From Epithemia pelagica (Eukaryota; Bacillariophyta; Bacillariophyceae; Surirellales; Surirellaceae), in contig OX337228.1 of NCBI GenBank assembly GCA_946965045.2, positions 6,014,001 to 6,078,000 on the forward strand: a stretch of DNA of 64,000 bases. The letters run 5' to 3'. The number at the start of each line of letters is the position of its first letter. Position 1 is the first letter of the stretch. The notes under the pieces are model-generated. The model saw nothing but the letters and a program-made list of their open reading frames with translations. It did not search any database and had not been told where the DNA came from. The position numbers and the translations under genes were made by a program. This document shows positions 50,740-60,876 of this stretch, one piece after another.

Positions 50740-51779
50740 AAACAACACGAATTTCTCTCATCCCCATGAATCGGTCTAGTTTCACCACCATCTTTTGAGA
50801 TCCATCGGGGTATTGACCAATGAGAATGCCCGTCTTTCCTTTTTCTGGTCCTTTAATCAACACAACCAAATCGCGAACCAAAGGTGGGTCTTTGATCGGA
50901 TCCGAAAATATCAGAGCATCATCGCTAATGTCTTTAAAGTACGGTTCCGTGGATATCGAATCATCGTAGTAGCTGTACAAGCCCCCAACGTGGAGATAGC
51001 GATCGAAATGGAGACTCATGTCCGCATAAGCAATATAAGCTTCGTCTAGTGCTTTTCGCGTGGTGGCCAGTTTCAATCGTTGCACCGAGGCAAAGAAGCG
51101 ACCAACCTCGTATCGCAAGGCAACTCGCAAGCCCTTATCAGTGGGTGCATCGGTCGGAAAGGCAGAATCTGTATAGGTCGTAAAAACAGGAACAAACGAT
51201 CTGAGCTGAGCAGGATATTGTTCAACGAGATCCCACCGTTCTTGCATAAGATCCCGCTGGAGTTCATCCTTTTTGGAGTAAATGGTCGGACCAAATGAAC
51301 GGAAACAGGATCATGTCAGATACCATATCAGAAGCCGACACTTCACGTTCTCATGCCAATCAAATAATTTCTCGTACCATGATACGCCCTACTTTTCGGA
51401 TCTTGGAGGGAAGTCCTCCCATTCGTCGACTCGATGGAGTTTGCATGGGCACAGCGGAGGGATAATTGTTGTTGTTCATGTTACCACCATTCGTCACATC
51501 AGCAACAGCCGGTCTAGGGGCCAAAGACGAGACCGGCATCAGAGCTGAACCAATCGCCAATAAATTTCCTCCGACGAATCGCCGTCTTTCGACTGAGTAG
51601 AACTCGGAATCGTCGTTGCTCTGCCAGAGGAGCGTGTTTGTCGCATCATACGAATCTGGTGTTCTGTGAATTGCAATCTCGCGGTTTTTCCTGCCTTTGG
51701 AGAATGGCGTAGGACATAAAGGAAATGACAAAGCAGCCCCTAACAAAATCAAGAAGCACGATGTATGAAACAAACTCAT
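50669..51779 (-). CDS. Predicted thylakoid-lumen protein (Tat-type transit), function unknown
   Basis: Exons 51779-51378 and 51268-50669 (109-nt GT-AG intron) give 333 aa. The targeting signals are layered. First comes a signal peptide (MSLFHTSCFLILLGAALSFP) with an SFP cleavage motif like the diatom ASAFAP. Then a transit peptide, and then a twin-Arg hydrophobic lumen signal, RRRFVGGNLLAIGSALMPVSSL (65-86), ending APRPAVA|D. The mature part is helical: DELQRDLMQERWDLVEQYPAQLRSFVPVFTTYTDSAF, and later YIAYADMSLHFDRYLHVGGLYSYYDD. It ends with a small beta-rich segment (LVVLIKGPEKGKTGILIGQYPDGSQKMVVKLD). I do not recognise the mature domain; a photosystem-associated role is possible. Confidence 0.8.
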
Positions 51780-52032
51780 CCTTGGAGTCTGATGATCTGG
51801 GTTCGTTGTTTGCACTTTTGAAGTTGACAGATCTATCCAAATCCACTGATAGATAGGTAGACTTGAGCGCTGTTTTGACGACCAAAATGCGATCAATGGA
51901 ATTTGTAAATTCGATGAAAGCTTCTACGGCTAACGGCTAGGCCCAGTGCAATTACAATGAAACTGACTTAAGGGGAATAGGAGTAGTTGTTAAAAGGTAA
52001 AAGGAGAAAGGAGGACGCCAGGATGAGAGAAG

Positions 52033-52977
52033 TTACAATTCATCCTTAGCAGCCTTGGCCTTGGAGGCCTTGACAGATTTCAAAAGACCAAGTCCAGAAT
52101 CCTTGACGGCGGCAATGGCGGCGTCCTTGTCTTCTGAAAGCTTCTGGTAGGCTTCCTGGAGCTTAGAGACCTCTGCCTTGAAATCCTCTTCGGCCTTGGT
52201 AAGCTTGGCTTCTTCGGTGGAGATCATACTGTCCAAATCAGCATCGCTCATTGCCAAGAAATTTTCGATTTGTGCCTTCTTCTCGTCGTCGCACAATTCA
52301 ATGTTGGAGACGGAGCAGATAGGTTTCAAGTTTTCCTTGGCGAACTTGGAGAGATCGGTGAAGCTTCGGCTGCCTTGGTAATCATCAAGGGCAGTGGGGT
52401 CACCGTACTTGAGGGTGGGGAAACCACGCACGCCATTGGCGTCACAGAGAGGCTTGCCTTCGGCGGTACAGTCAACTTCGGCGACAAGACCGCTATCACT
52501 TCCGCTCCATTCCTCCGCAAGCTTTTCCCAATCAGGTGCCATCTTTTTGCAGTGACCACACTATAGAAATTCAAAGAACAAGAAATTGTCAGCGTCAGAC
52601 TCCAATAACGATTTTAGGACGGCCGATGTGCCCAACATGTACAACGTCGACGAGCAGTGGAGGTGCAACGTCGATGATCTGAATACATCTTCCAGGATGT
52701 TTCTCAATCTTTGATATCCATCGGTCACTTCCATCCAAATCTAACCAAATTTCGACAAGTCAAATTCCTTGACGCTCCAAACACGTCTTTCCCCGTGGCG
52801 GTCATTGTTATCATTCGAGTTTCGGCGCGATAGAAATCTTACCCAAGGAGCAAAGAATTTGATGAAGACGGTCTTTCCTCCGGTCATATCATCGTAGTTA
52901 TCGGGAGTCAAGCTGGGAACTGTACCGCCAGCGACAGCAGCAATAACAGAAAGGAGAACGGCGACAGAGAGCTTCAT
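52033..52977 (-). CDS. Single-thioredoxin-domain protein disulfide isomerase, ER-retained (KDEL)
   Basis: Exons 52977-52843 and 52560-52033 (282-nt GT-AG intron) give 220 aa. The N-terminus is a signal peptide (MKLSVAVLLSVIAAVAGG). The thioredoxin domain follows, with TVFIKFFAPW|CGHC|KKMAP; the intron falls exactly before the CGHC active site (Cys46-Cys49). VAEVDCTAEGKPLCDANGVRGFPTLKYG gives the cis-Pro (RGFPTL). The C-terminus is a helical segment (EAKLTKAEEDFKAEVSKLQEAYQKL) and ends KDEL, the ER retrieval signal. Such one-domain PDIs make or reshuffle disulfides in the ER lumen. The shape is like PDI-a-type enzymes with a helical tail (the ERp29/PDI-D group has a D domain), but short. Confidence 0.92.
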
Positions 52978-53307
52978 GGTGGGATAGTGAGATTGGGAGT
53001 CCGGTCTTTGGGTTGTTTTGATATCGTCGCAAAGATTTGGGTGGATGCCTTTCGAACCATACGCCGGCAGGCAAATCGCTCGAGGTCACAAGGCTGTCTG
53101 TGACATGTATACTTAAGGTCGCGTGGCCATCCGTGACAAAATAATTAATGAAAAAACTGTCTTTCAATTGTCTTACATTCCTCCATTAGAAGACCCCATG
53201 TCCAAACGAGAAATGCCACGTGTTAGAGCGAAAAAGAAAATCGTTGGTTTTATATCGTCGGTACACCACTATTTGACGATGTCGGCTGCGTACCAATCGA
53301 TGATGTC
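52978..53307. other. Intergenic region, PDI upstream and tRNA 5' flank
   Basis: 330 bp with no gene seen. It contains a first copy of ATGTCGGCTGCGT (53279-53291), which is repeated at 53304-53316 across the 5' end of the tRNA gene. Confidence 0.5.
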
Positions 53308-53393
53308 GGCTGCGTGGCGCAATGGTAGCGCGTGTCCCTCCTACGCTGAACGGACGCAGGACAAGGTTGTGGGTTCGAGTCCCACCGCGGTCG
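53308..53393 (+). tRNA. tRNA-Arg (CCT), with a 14-nt intron
   Basis: A full cloverleaf can be drawn. The acceptor GGCTGCG pairs with CGCGGTC, with two G-U pairs. The D arm is GCGC-AATGGTA-GCGC, the anticodon stem TGTCC/GGACA, and the T arm GTGGG-TTCGAGT-CCCAC. The loop reads C T CCT A, giving anticodon CCT (53340-53342). A 14-nt intron (53344-53357) sits after position 37, the canonical site, before A38. TTTT at 53394-53397 is the expected polymerase III terminator. T-arm TTCGAGT and D-loop/arm boxes match the internal A and B promoter boxes. Confidence 0.92.
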
Positions 53394-53397
53394 TTTT

Positions 53398-54071
53398 GCT
53401 TCGGTGTATTTGGTTGTCGTACCATGACCCAATCACCTGTCTTTACCATTGGAACTATGGTAGGTATCAGAAGCTGACATAGGGAGGAAGTGGAAAGTGA
53501 CGATCAATGCTCTCCAAAGCAGGATTTTGTGTGTCGGGACTAGTTTCAACTGAGGGCGAATTGATTTGATATTTGATACAACATGGATTTTCTCCTTAGT
53601 GTAAGATTGTCGTACCTAGTTTTTGAGCCTTGACTCCCAAGGACGCAAATGAGAATGTATCGCAAATGATGATGAGTACTCCTACTTCTATTCCTAACCA
53701 ACTCGTCTTCTTGTTCCTTTTTTCTGGATGGTCCTCTGTAGATTGAGGGTTGAGGGTTGAGGGGGTAGTACAAGTATGGGACTTACAATAGAACATGGGG
53801 ATATCTCAGTCTGGAGTCTGGATTATTTATTTTTCATACCCGCACCTCTATCGAAATCATAACGCGGGCCGCCCTTGCCACGCACGAAATTTACAGAGCG
53901 CCCGTCCGTGTCCACCCAAAAATGTCCCAAAGCTTGAGACAACCCCCACTTCCAATTGCGTCACTTTTCTGATGCCCTTTGCATCAGTTGTTGCTACCAA
54001 AGATTCGTAGTGGACCCATCGACGATCGACTTGAGTCTATTTGAAGCACTTTTTGGAACCAAGACGACATT
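53398..54071. other. Intergenic region upstream of the phosphate translocator
   Basis: About 0.67 kb. The only notable items are a GTACTCCTACTTCTATTCCT stretch near 53676 and a GATTGAGGGTTGAGGGTTGAGGG tract near 53742. No coding frame. Confidence 0.5.
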
Positions 54072-55468
54072 ATGAAAATTGTATCAACAATTGTGCTCAC
54101 CACCCTTTGCTATGCCTCGGCATTTGGTCTTAATGGACGAGCCGTCAACCGTGGGTTGAAGTCGGCCTCCATCTTCACCAATCCTACGGTCAAGCCTGTC
54201 ATTGAACCCGTTGATATCACTGGAAACCGCATCCAGGAAACCGTAAGTAAATATTGTATCTGGAACAACAACCTCTGAGCAGTTTGCTCGTGTTTCGCCT
54301 GCAATTGACGAGTTTGATGATTGGTTGGCATGCGAGAGCTGCCAATGCTGTCAAGCTTTGAAATCGGAGGTGTCAAGCTTTGAAGTTCCCTGTGATACGT
54401 GATTTGTACACGCAAAGACGGAATCTGACATGATGTGTATCTTACCTTGACACTTGTTCAAATCCATGCATATCCTAGGCCCTTCGCAGCAGTGAGACAG
54501 CTGAAATCCGTGGTGGATCCACCCCCTCGAAAGGTTCTGCTATTGACGTTGGTCTTTTGATTTACTTTGCTCTATGGTACCTTGGAAACTACTATTACAA
54601 CATCACCAACAAACTTGCTTTGACCGCTGCTGGTGGCAAGACTGGTTTCCCCATGACCATCTCTGGACTCCAACTAGGTGTTGGATGTTTGTACGGAATC
54701 TTCTTGTGGCTTGCACCTGATGCTCGTACCAAACCCACTGTCACGATGTCCGACTTGGTCAAGATGCTCCCCGTTGCTTTCTGCTTCATGGGGGCCCACT
54801 CTGCTTCTGTCTTTGCCATGGGTATGGGTGCTGTGTCGTTTGCACAGATTGTCAAGGCCGCCGAACCCGCCTTTGCTGCCGTCCTTTCTCAATTTGTCTA
54901 CGGAAAGAAGATTTCCAAGGCCAAGTGGCTTTGCTTGCCCATTGTCATTGGTGGAGTCGTATTGGCCTCTGTGAAGGAACTTGACTTTGCCTGGTCGGCC
55001 CTTATCTCGGCCTGCATTGCCAACATGTTTGCGGCCGTTCGTGGTAACGAAAACAAGAAGCTCATGGAGACTGAAGGACTCAAGGAACGTATCGGCTCCA
55101 TTGGAAACCAGTTTGCCTTGACTTCCATTCTTGGATTCATTCTCAGTATCCCCCTTATCATTGCCCGGGAAGGTTCTCGTTTCGGTGAATTCGTCCAAAT
55201 GGCCAAGACCACTCCTGCTATCTGGGTCAACTTGGTTGCTTCCGGATTGTTCTTCTACGGATACAACGAACTTGCCACCATGACACTCAAGAAGACTAAC
55301 GCTGTGACACAGTCGGTCGCCAACACCGCCAAGCGTGTCATTGTTATTGTCGGTGTGGCCTTGGTGTTGGGAGAATCCCTCTCCCCCATCAAATTGCTCG
55401 GTTGCTCAATTGGTATCGGTGGAGTCTTCCTTTACTCCATCATCGACAACCTTGTCAAGAGCAAGTAA
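54072..55468 (+). CDS. Plastid triose-phosphate/phosphate translocator
   Basis: Exons are 54072-54242 and 54479-55468, with a 236-nt GT-AG intron in phase 0; 386 aa. Members exchange triose phosphate or phosphoenolpyruvate for phosphate across plastid membranes. The N-terminus is a signal peptide with the diatom ASAF motif (MKIVSTIVLTTLCYASAFGLNG) and then a transit peptide. Membrane helices start at VGLLIYFALWYLGNYYYNITNK, the family's first helix (WYxxNxxYNIxNK). Substrate-site residues include the KAAEPAFAAVLS segment, RGNENKKLM, and GYNELATMTLKKTNAVTQSVANTAKRV (the conserved helix with Lys and Arg that bind phosphate), ending SIDNLVKSK-like. Ten helices are likely. The precise plastid membrane and substrate remain to be determined by experiment. 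Confidence 0.94.
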
Positions 55469-55565
55469 ACGTCATTGTTCATTATAATTGAAGAGATCAG
55501 GTAATGGTAGTCGACACGATCAAGAGTGGCTAACATTGCATAATGTGATCCGTTGTAACTCCTGC

Positions 55566-57854
55566 TCAATTTAGTTGTAGTTCTGCCTTGCTTCCTGGTT
55601 CAGCGGATATTCCTTGAGGAAAGGAGACTTTGCACTTACCAGCTTTTCCGAAAGGAGCAAGGATCTGGCCTACCTCTTTTGTTGATGGGATTCGAACTGT
55701 AGCACCAGCTCTCTCTTTGATGTTAACTTCCATGGAAAAGAAGCCGCTAATGATAGCAACGGTATGCTTCCCAGTCTCAAGCAAATCCCCCTTGAGAGCA
55801 ACAACCTCTCCGTAGGGCTTGATTCCCTTAGGAAAGGTCTGCTTTTTGGACTTTTTCGATGCGCTCTCTATCCGTGTACCCGGCCTAGCCTCCGCCAATA
55901 CCAAATCTTGATGCATCGCCTTGGTCGTATCGTGTAAATAACGCTTAAACTGCATTATGAGTCCTTCTCCTTCCCTCGCCTCGGTGCCGCCAGGAAAGAA
56001 GACACGAAAATGACCCTCCGTACCGAACGAAGATTTGATTTCACCAATATCACCAGTGTGTTCGGTTCGTACTTTCATACCCATAAAAACCTTCATGTTG
56101 GTCTCTTTCTTGAAGAGATTGGCACCAACAATTTCGTATCGGACAACAGTGTTGTCGTCGTTTCTTTTGTGTGGATCTCCAAGTTTGAGAATGACCCCTC
56201 GTCGCTCCTTCACAGTGTACAACCGAATCTTCTCGACGTCCCCATGTTCCAGGTCAACACTTGCCATGAGACGACCGGCAAATGCCAAACGGCAGGATGT
56301 GACCGTGCCTGTATCGCCTCCCGCACTGGCTATAGTATCTGAAATATCTAACCGAGATCCAATGACCAAGCTTTCCATTGGGCAGTAAATTGGTGTCAGG
56401 AACTCTAAGAGTGCCCAATGTAGTGGGTCTGCCTGACCATCAATGACTTCGAGCAAGTTCTCTTGTTGCAAAAAGTCATCTTCGAATGAAAACGCAATCC
56501 TTGGTAGACCCGCCAAATTTGCATCACCACCCAAAGAAGAGGATCCGACAAAGGTTTTGTTTGAGTTTTGCGTCTGCTCTGTTTGATCTGTCTCTGTGTC
56601 TGCTTGGGACAGTTTCCTGTTCAACAGTTCCTTACCACCCCAAAACGTCACCGTGGCCATTACCGTGGTGTGTCCCACCGATACATGGAATTTTGAGCCA
56701 GATTTCAATGCCCCTGCCGTATAGTGTTGAATCTTTCGAACCACTGCAATCGCACCTGTTAACAATCGTACCTTTCCCGGAGTTGCAGCTGTTCCACGCT
56801 CAATTAACTTGGCATCCAAGTTTCCAACACAAATCCCTGCTCGATCGCCCTGGACAATCGTAGGCACTTGTCGTTTGAACATTTGCATGGATTTAACTTT
56901 TCGTTGAAGACCCAGTGAAGGGAACTCAATGACATCGTTGACAGAAACAGAACCGTTGAGGACGGTACCCGTCAGGACCGTGCCTCTCCCCCGTATTGGA
57001 AAGCAGTGATCAATGCTAAAATAGAAAGGTTGTCCATCACCCTTCTTTGTTCCATTTGATATCTGGTCACGAACAGGAGGCCTTAATGAATTACGAAGTA
57101 CTTCCACAAGGACGTCCACGTTGTATGTTTCGTTTCGCCCTGATCGACGGATAGAAGTGTTTCCACCATCTTCCGTGGTATCCGCGGCGACTTTTTCGCC
57201 ACCAATACAAGCCGATACACCTACCGCAGGAGCCTGGGCAAAGCGTGTTCCCTTGAGTCTCTCCCATACCATCTTCTTTGCGTGCTCTATTCTCTCGTCG
57301 CGCTCTTCCTCTAAGAACTGATCCACCTTATTCAGAGCAATCACAACATTTGGAGACGTCAGTTCTGCCAACACCAAGCATTCTGTTGTCTGAGCTTGCC
57401 AGCCTTTGACAGCATCCACAACCAACAGAACCATATCGATGATTTGAGCCCCACCAATGATCGACCGAATAAGACTTGCGTGGCCTGGACAGTCGACGAG
57501 CGTGATTTGAACTTTGTTCTTTTCCTCGTTGTCATCAGGAAAGGACCCTTTCAGTTGAGCAGGAACTTTATCGAGGAAGAAACAGGAAAATCCCAAATCG
57601 AGAGTCATTCCCCTTTGTCGAGACTGTTTTGATTTGTCTAATGCCGCAGTTGAAAGCAGAGTTGACAACGCTTTGACTAGTGATGTCTTGCCAGAATCCA
57701 CATGGCCAAGGACGCCTACGTTGATGTTGAGAACATTTTCAATGCCAAGGAACTCGTTTGCGGCCTGAGATCGGTCACCAGTGGTCTCTGCATGCTGTGA
57801 TTTCTTGTTCTCTTTCTCACCCGTGTCGGAGGAGGACGCCATGGTTAACATCAT
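55566..57854 (-). CDS. EEFSEC: Selenocysteine-specific elongation factor eEFSec
   Basis: Single exon, 762 aa. eEFSec delivers Sec-tRNA to UGA codons that carry a SECIS element. The GTPase motifs are NVGVLGHVDSGKTSL (G1), RGMTLDLGFSCFFLDK (G2 and the eEFSec-specific switch), LVDCPGHASLIRSIIGGAQIIDMVLLVVDA (G3), NKVDQF (G4). RQRGMTLDLGFS and the CPGHASLIR form are typical of eEFSec rather than EF-Tu/EF1A, as is the C-terminal domain IV (about residues 580-762). The sequence implies that the organism makes selenoproteins; I noticed no selenoprotein gene in this window. It is divergent with the TPR-like gene at 58118. Confidence 0.93.
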   Translation of the reverse strand: MMLTMASSSDTGEKENKKSQHAETTGDRSQAANEFLGIENVLNINVGVLGHVDSGKTSLVKALSTLLSTAALDKSKQSRQRGMTLDLGFSCFFLDKVPAQLKGSFPDDNEEKNKVQITLVDCPGHASLIRSIIGGAQIIDMVLLVVDAVKGWQAQTTECLVLAELTSPNVVIALNKVDQFLEEERDERIEHAKKMVWERLKGTRFAQAPAVGVSACIGGEKVAADTTEDGGNTSIRRSGRNETYNVDVLVEVLRNSLRPPVRDQISNGTKKGDGQPFYFSIDHCFPIRGRGTVLTGTVLNGSVSVNDVIEFPSLGLQRKVKSMQMFKRQVPTIVQGDRAGICVGNLDAKLIERGTAATPGKVRLLTGAIAVVRKIQHYTAGALKSGSKFHVSVGHTTVMATVTFWGGKELLNRKLSQADTETDQTEQTQNSNKTFVGSSSLGGDANLAGLPRIAFSFEDDFLQQENLLEVIDGQADPLHWALLEFLTPIYCPMESLVIGSRLDISDTIASAGGDTGTVTSCRLAFAGRLMASVDLEHGDVEKIRLYTVKERRGVILKLGDPHKRNDDNTVVRYEIVGANLFKKETNMKVFMGMKVRTEHTGDIGEIKSSFGTEGHFRVFFPGGTEAREGEGLIMQFKRYLHDTTKAMHQDLVLAEARPGTRIESASKKSKKQTFPKGIKPYGEVVALKGDLLETGKHTVAIISGFFSMEVNIKERAGATVRIPSTKEVGQILAPFGKAGKCKVSFPQGISAEPGSKAELQLN

Positions 57855-58117
57855 TTCTGGATCTCTCGGCGGACGAACACAACATAATGCGACTGAGAGC
57901 GACTAATCACTCGGATCCAACGTTCGTCCGTCGGTCCCTTCTTGGCGACCGGGGGCGCTTACGAAATGCGAGACGTGCACGCAAAATCTGGAGAAAAGAA
58001 AGAATCAGAAAAGCGAAAAGCTCAATTAGATCCACTATTATTTAAGACACGTCACTTTTTCAGAGCAAATTGGAGAACGATGAATGTATTCCTTGCCTTC
58101 GTTAAAGATGGAGATCG

Positions 58118-59071
58118 ATGACGAAAGAGCATTCTCACTCCATCGAATCGCCTCTCGACATCATTCCTCAAGCTTCGAGCGAACCAAAAAATGATTCTTC
58201 GGCCATCCGCCTGTCCCTGAATCCAGTCCCCTTTCTCAATTGCCATCCTCTATCCTCCGTTCCATTTTCCAGATTGATGGCACAATTTCTCAATGGCCTT
58301 TCTCATCACTCTGCTTTGTCAAGTCATTCCAAACCAATGTCGAAAACCCAGACACCAGCCATGTTTCTCAGGCAGATGCAAGAGGCGACGTTCAGCTCCT
58401 CCGTACTCATTTGGCAAAGGCAGTACTTCCAAGCATGTGGATTGTTGGGTTCTGTCTGCTGTGCACTCGTCGAAGGCGAAATGATGAGACCACGCAGAAC
58501 GCACTCTCCGAGTCAACTTCCAAGTGAATGTCGACGCACGCATGATTTCTCGGTTGTACCAGTCTCAAAGGATTGCAACATTTCCAGTCCGGAATGGCAC
58601 GAGGAATTTTTCAGTTACCCGTTCATGATACTGGTTGCCAACAGCCAAGAGACGGCAACAGAGGGAACAATCACTAATGAGATTGTCTCGACATGCAAGG
58701 CAACCTGTCTCTTTAATTTGGGCCTCACCTACCATTTGGCCGCTATGCGGGAAGGCTTGAACTCTACGGACCTCCTCAGAAAGGCCTGTGTCTTTTATGG
58801 CCATGCGTGGACGAGACTTCGAAATTTCATGGATGACTTGATTGATGGTGATGGCAGCACAAAATTTCTCCTGATGGCCATATGCACAAACCTCGCCAAA
58901 TGTTACTATCATCTTGGTCATTGGAATGCCTCCCATGAATCCATGGCGTCTCTGGACGAACTATTGAAATACTCTTCCATCGATGACAATGGACTCACCA
59001 TCGGACTCCACGACTTTTTTATCATGAAATCTGCCATTGGCACGGGGTTCTTTGCAGCGGGAGCGGCTTAG
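58118..59071 (+). CDS. TPR-like protein of unknown function
   Basis: Single exon, 317 aa. After a disordered N-terminus of about 75 residues, the C-terminal half has helix pairs in a TPR-like pattern: TCLFNLGLTYHLAAMREGLNSTDLLRKACVFYGHAWTRLR, then FLLMAICTNLAKCYYHLGHWNASHESMASLDELL. This kind of short TPR-like unit (LxNLGLxYH...NLAxCYYxLG) is common in large diatom protein families of unknown role. The ATG at 58118 opens the frame; another ATG at 58108 is in a different frame and is not used here. Confidence 0.7.
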   Translation: MTKEHSHSIESPLDIIPQASSEPKNDSSAIRLSLNPVPFLNCHPLSSVPFSRLMAQFLNGLSHHSALSSHSKPMSKTQTPAMFLRQMQEATFSSSVLIWQRQYFQACGLLGSVCCALVEGEMMRPRRTHSPSQLPSECRRTHDFSVVPVSKDCNISSPEWHEEFFSYPFMILVANSQETATEGTITNEIVSTCKATCLFNLGLTYHLAAMREGLNSTDLLRKACVFYGHAWTRLRNFMDDLIDGDGSTKFLLMAICTNLAKCYYHLGHWNASHESMASLDELLKYSSIDDNGLTIGLHDFFIMKSAIGTGFFAAGAA

Positions 59072-59261
59072 GGTATATGCCCTCCTTCTGGGAGAACGAA
59101 TGTGTGCTGGTTTAGATCAATCTCAGATTTGTACAGTTGTAAATAATCAGAGGAACACTGGTACCTTTTCTTGAAACCAATCTTTAACTTTTCTTTTCTC
59201 CCATAGTTCCAATGGGGTCGTGAACTCGAGAGGATTTGCCAGGGAGTGCGTAGAGGTACTC

Positions 59262-59277
59262 CTACTCCTAGGAGTAG
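59262..59277. repeat. 16-bp perfect palindrome of the TACTCCTA motif
   Basis: CTACTCCTAGGAGTAG is identical to its reverse complement. It lies in the intergenic gap between the TPR-like and FSH1-like genes, directly after another TACTCCT word (59258-59264). It could form a short hairpin or bind a dimeric factor. Confidence 0.85.
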
Positions 59278-59396
59278 TCGATATTGTCCTTTGTTATGGT
59301 TTTTGTTTGATGAAAAGGATAGCTGACCTAAATTCACGTGCGATTATGAGAGACTTAGCTGCGACTGATTGAAATTCGACAAATCAATGAGAGAGC

Positions 59397-60773
59397 ATGT
59401 CGATGTCAATGGGATATTCTCACATCTCATTCTCAATAAGGGACGGCATCATGTCTGACCTTAAGAACAATGTTCGAATTCTTTGTCTCCACGAAGAGGG
59501 ATCGAATGCTCTGGAGCTGAAACAGAAACTCCGTAAGCTTGGAGATAGACTTTACTTGGAACATGAGATTGACCTAGTTTATGTGAATGCACCACTGGTC
59601 AAGTCGACCGAAAGTGCCTCCAAGCATCCCGATACCGGCTCGGTAAGCCATTCATTCCGTACCAACTCCACAAGTTCAGCAGAAGTCGATAACAACGACA
59701 AGCGAGTATGGTGGGACGAAGACATGAAAATGCCGAGCAACCCAATGACGGCACAATCGTTGTACGATGACGACGAGGCCGAAGACCCATTTCAGTCTTC
59801 TTCCACCCAAGAGGTATCAAACGAGAACGGCCGAATGGCCGTTCCACATGACAAGGTCTATGAGTCTCAGGGTGCCAATTCTGGCAGCAGCAAAGACTTT
59901 GTGGGTTTGGATGCGTCTCTTTTGTTGCTGAAGCAAGTGTGGAGGTCTTCGTCCACCATTGGAATTTTGGGCGTAGGTCAAGGTGCTTCGATGGGAGCAT
60001 TGTTGACTCTCGTTCTTCAGCAAGAATCTGCCTTGACTGGAAAGTTGATACCACCGCAATTTGCATTATTTATCAATGCGCACTCATCTCTGCTGCCAAC
60101 TGATTTTTCGGAGGCTTCCATTCTCAATCACTCTCCTCGTCCACAATTTATGCACTTGTTCTCGGATGCGCTAGGAGAAAGCAGTTCTAGTGCAACTGCC
60201 AGTAGCACCCCGTCCAAAAACTGTGATAGAGGACCCCAAAAAGAAGCATCATTACTCTTTCAACAACTGGGTGGAGAATGGCACCATCACAACAACGGCA
60301 TTTCGTCTACCACTCTTGATGAGAACAATGGAGACCACCGGAGACATTGGAGACCAAGCACAATCGATCTGAACCTTGTTGGACGGTTTTTGGTCCGACA
60401 GAAGAACCGCATTGGTAAATTTCATTTCAATCCTGATCTGAACAGTACTACTAGTGAGGGAATCGTGGAAGCTCAAGAGTCGGCTGGGTTGGTCGCTTTG
60501 CAGCAAGCATTGCATCAAACAGAACATGAAGCCTCGTCTTTGATTGCCAGCGAAATAGCAGCAAATCCACCCAAGGCTCTCATGGCAATTATTCAACCGT
60601 CCCTCGTCTCGGGAAGACCATGGGACTCCATGGATCGACCACCTGGGGGTGGAGCGCCGTGTCCATCGGAATTCTTGTTGAAGCGAGAAAAGCGTGAAAC
60701 GTCCAACGGAATGGCGGGACCTAGCCGTGAACATCCTTCAAACAGCAACGGAAGTTCAACGGATAGCACATAG
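59397..60773 (+). CDS. FSH1/OVCA2-family serine-hydrolase homologue lacking the nucleophile
   Basis: Single exon, 458 aa. Features of the FSH1 (serine hydrolase) family are RILCLHEEGSNALELKQKLRKLG (usual LCLHGxxQNA...), DLVYVNAP, a RVWWDED element (usual R-A-W-W) and the nucleophile elbow GILGVGQGASMGALL. In active members the elbow is GFSQGA; here residue 194 is Gly, not Ser, so the classical nucleophile is absent. A long low-complexity linker separates the WW element and the elbow, and the C-terminus is extended and polar. It is likely a non-catalytic homologue, or one that uses another residue. A Met cluster at the start (ATG at 59397, 59403 and 59409) makes the exact start uncertain by a few residues. 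Confidence 0.78.
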   Translation: MSMSMGYSHISFSIRDGIMSDLKNNVRILCLHEEGSNALELKQKLRKLGDRLYLEHEIDLVYVNAPLVKSTESASKHPDTGSVSHSFRTNSTSSAEVDNNDKRVWWDEDMKMPSNPMTAQSLYDDDEAEDPFQSSSTQEVSNENGRMAVPHDKVYESQGANSGSSKDFVGLDASLLLLKQVWRSSSTIGILGVGQGASMGALLTLVLQQESALTGKLIPPQFALFINAHSSLLPTDFSEASILNHSPRPQFMHLFSDALGESSSSATASSTPSKNCDRGPQKEASLLFQQLGGEWHHHNNGISSTTLDENNGDHRRHWRPSTIDLNLVGRFLVRQKNRIGKFHFNPDLNSTTSEGIVEAQESAGLVALQQALHQTEHEASSLIASEIAANPPKALMAIIQPSLVSGRPWDSMDRPPGGGAPCPSEFLLKREKRETSNGMAGPSREHPSNSNGSSTDST

Positions 60774-60876
60774 AGTTCATGTCCAAAGATTCATCACGTA
60801 GAATTCATGTACTCCTACACTCACATAGAGTCAGCAAGTAGAGATCATGTCCACTATGCTTGTATTTTAATTGCTC

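Noticed and set aside
55566-57854. A selenoprotein gene next to eEFSec
   Set aside because: I looked for frames in the window continuing across an in-frame TGA with family similarity and saw none; nearby stops all look genuine.
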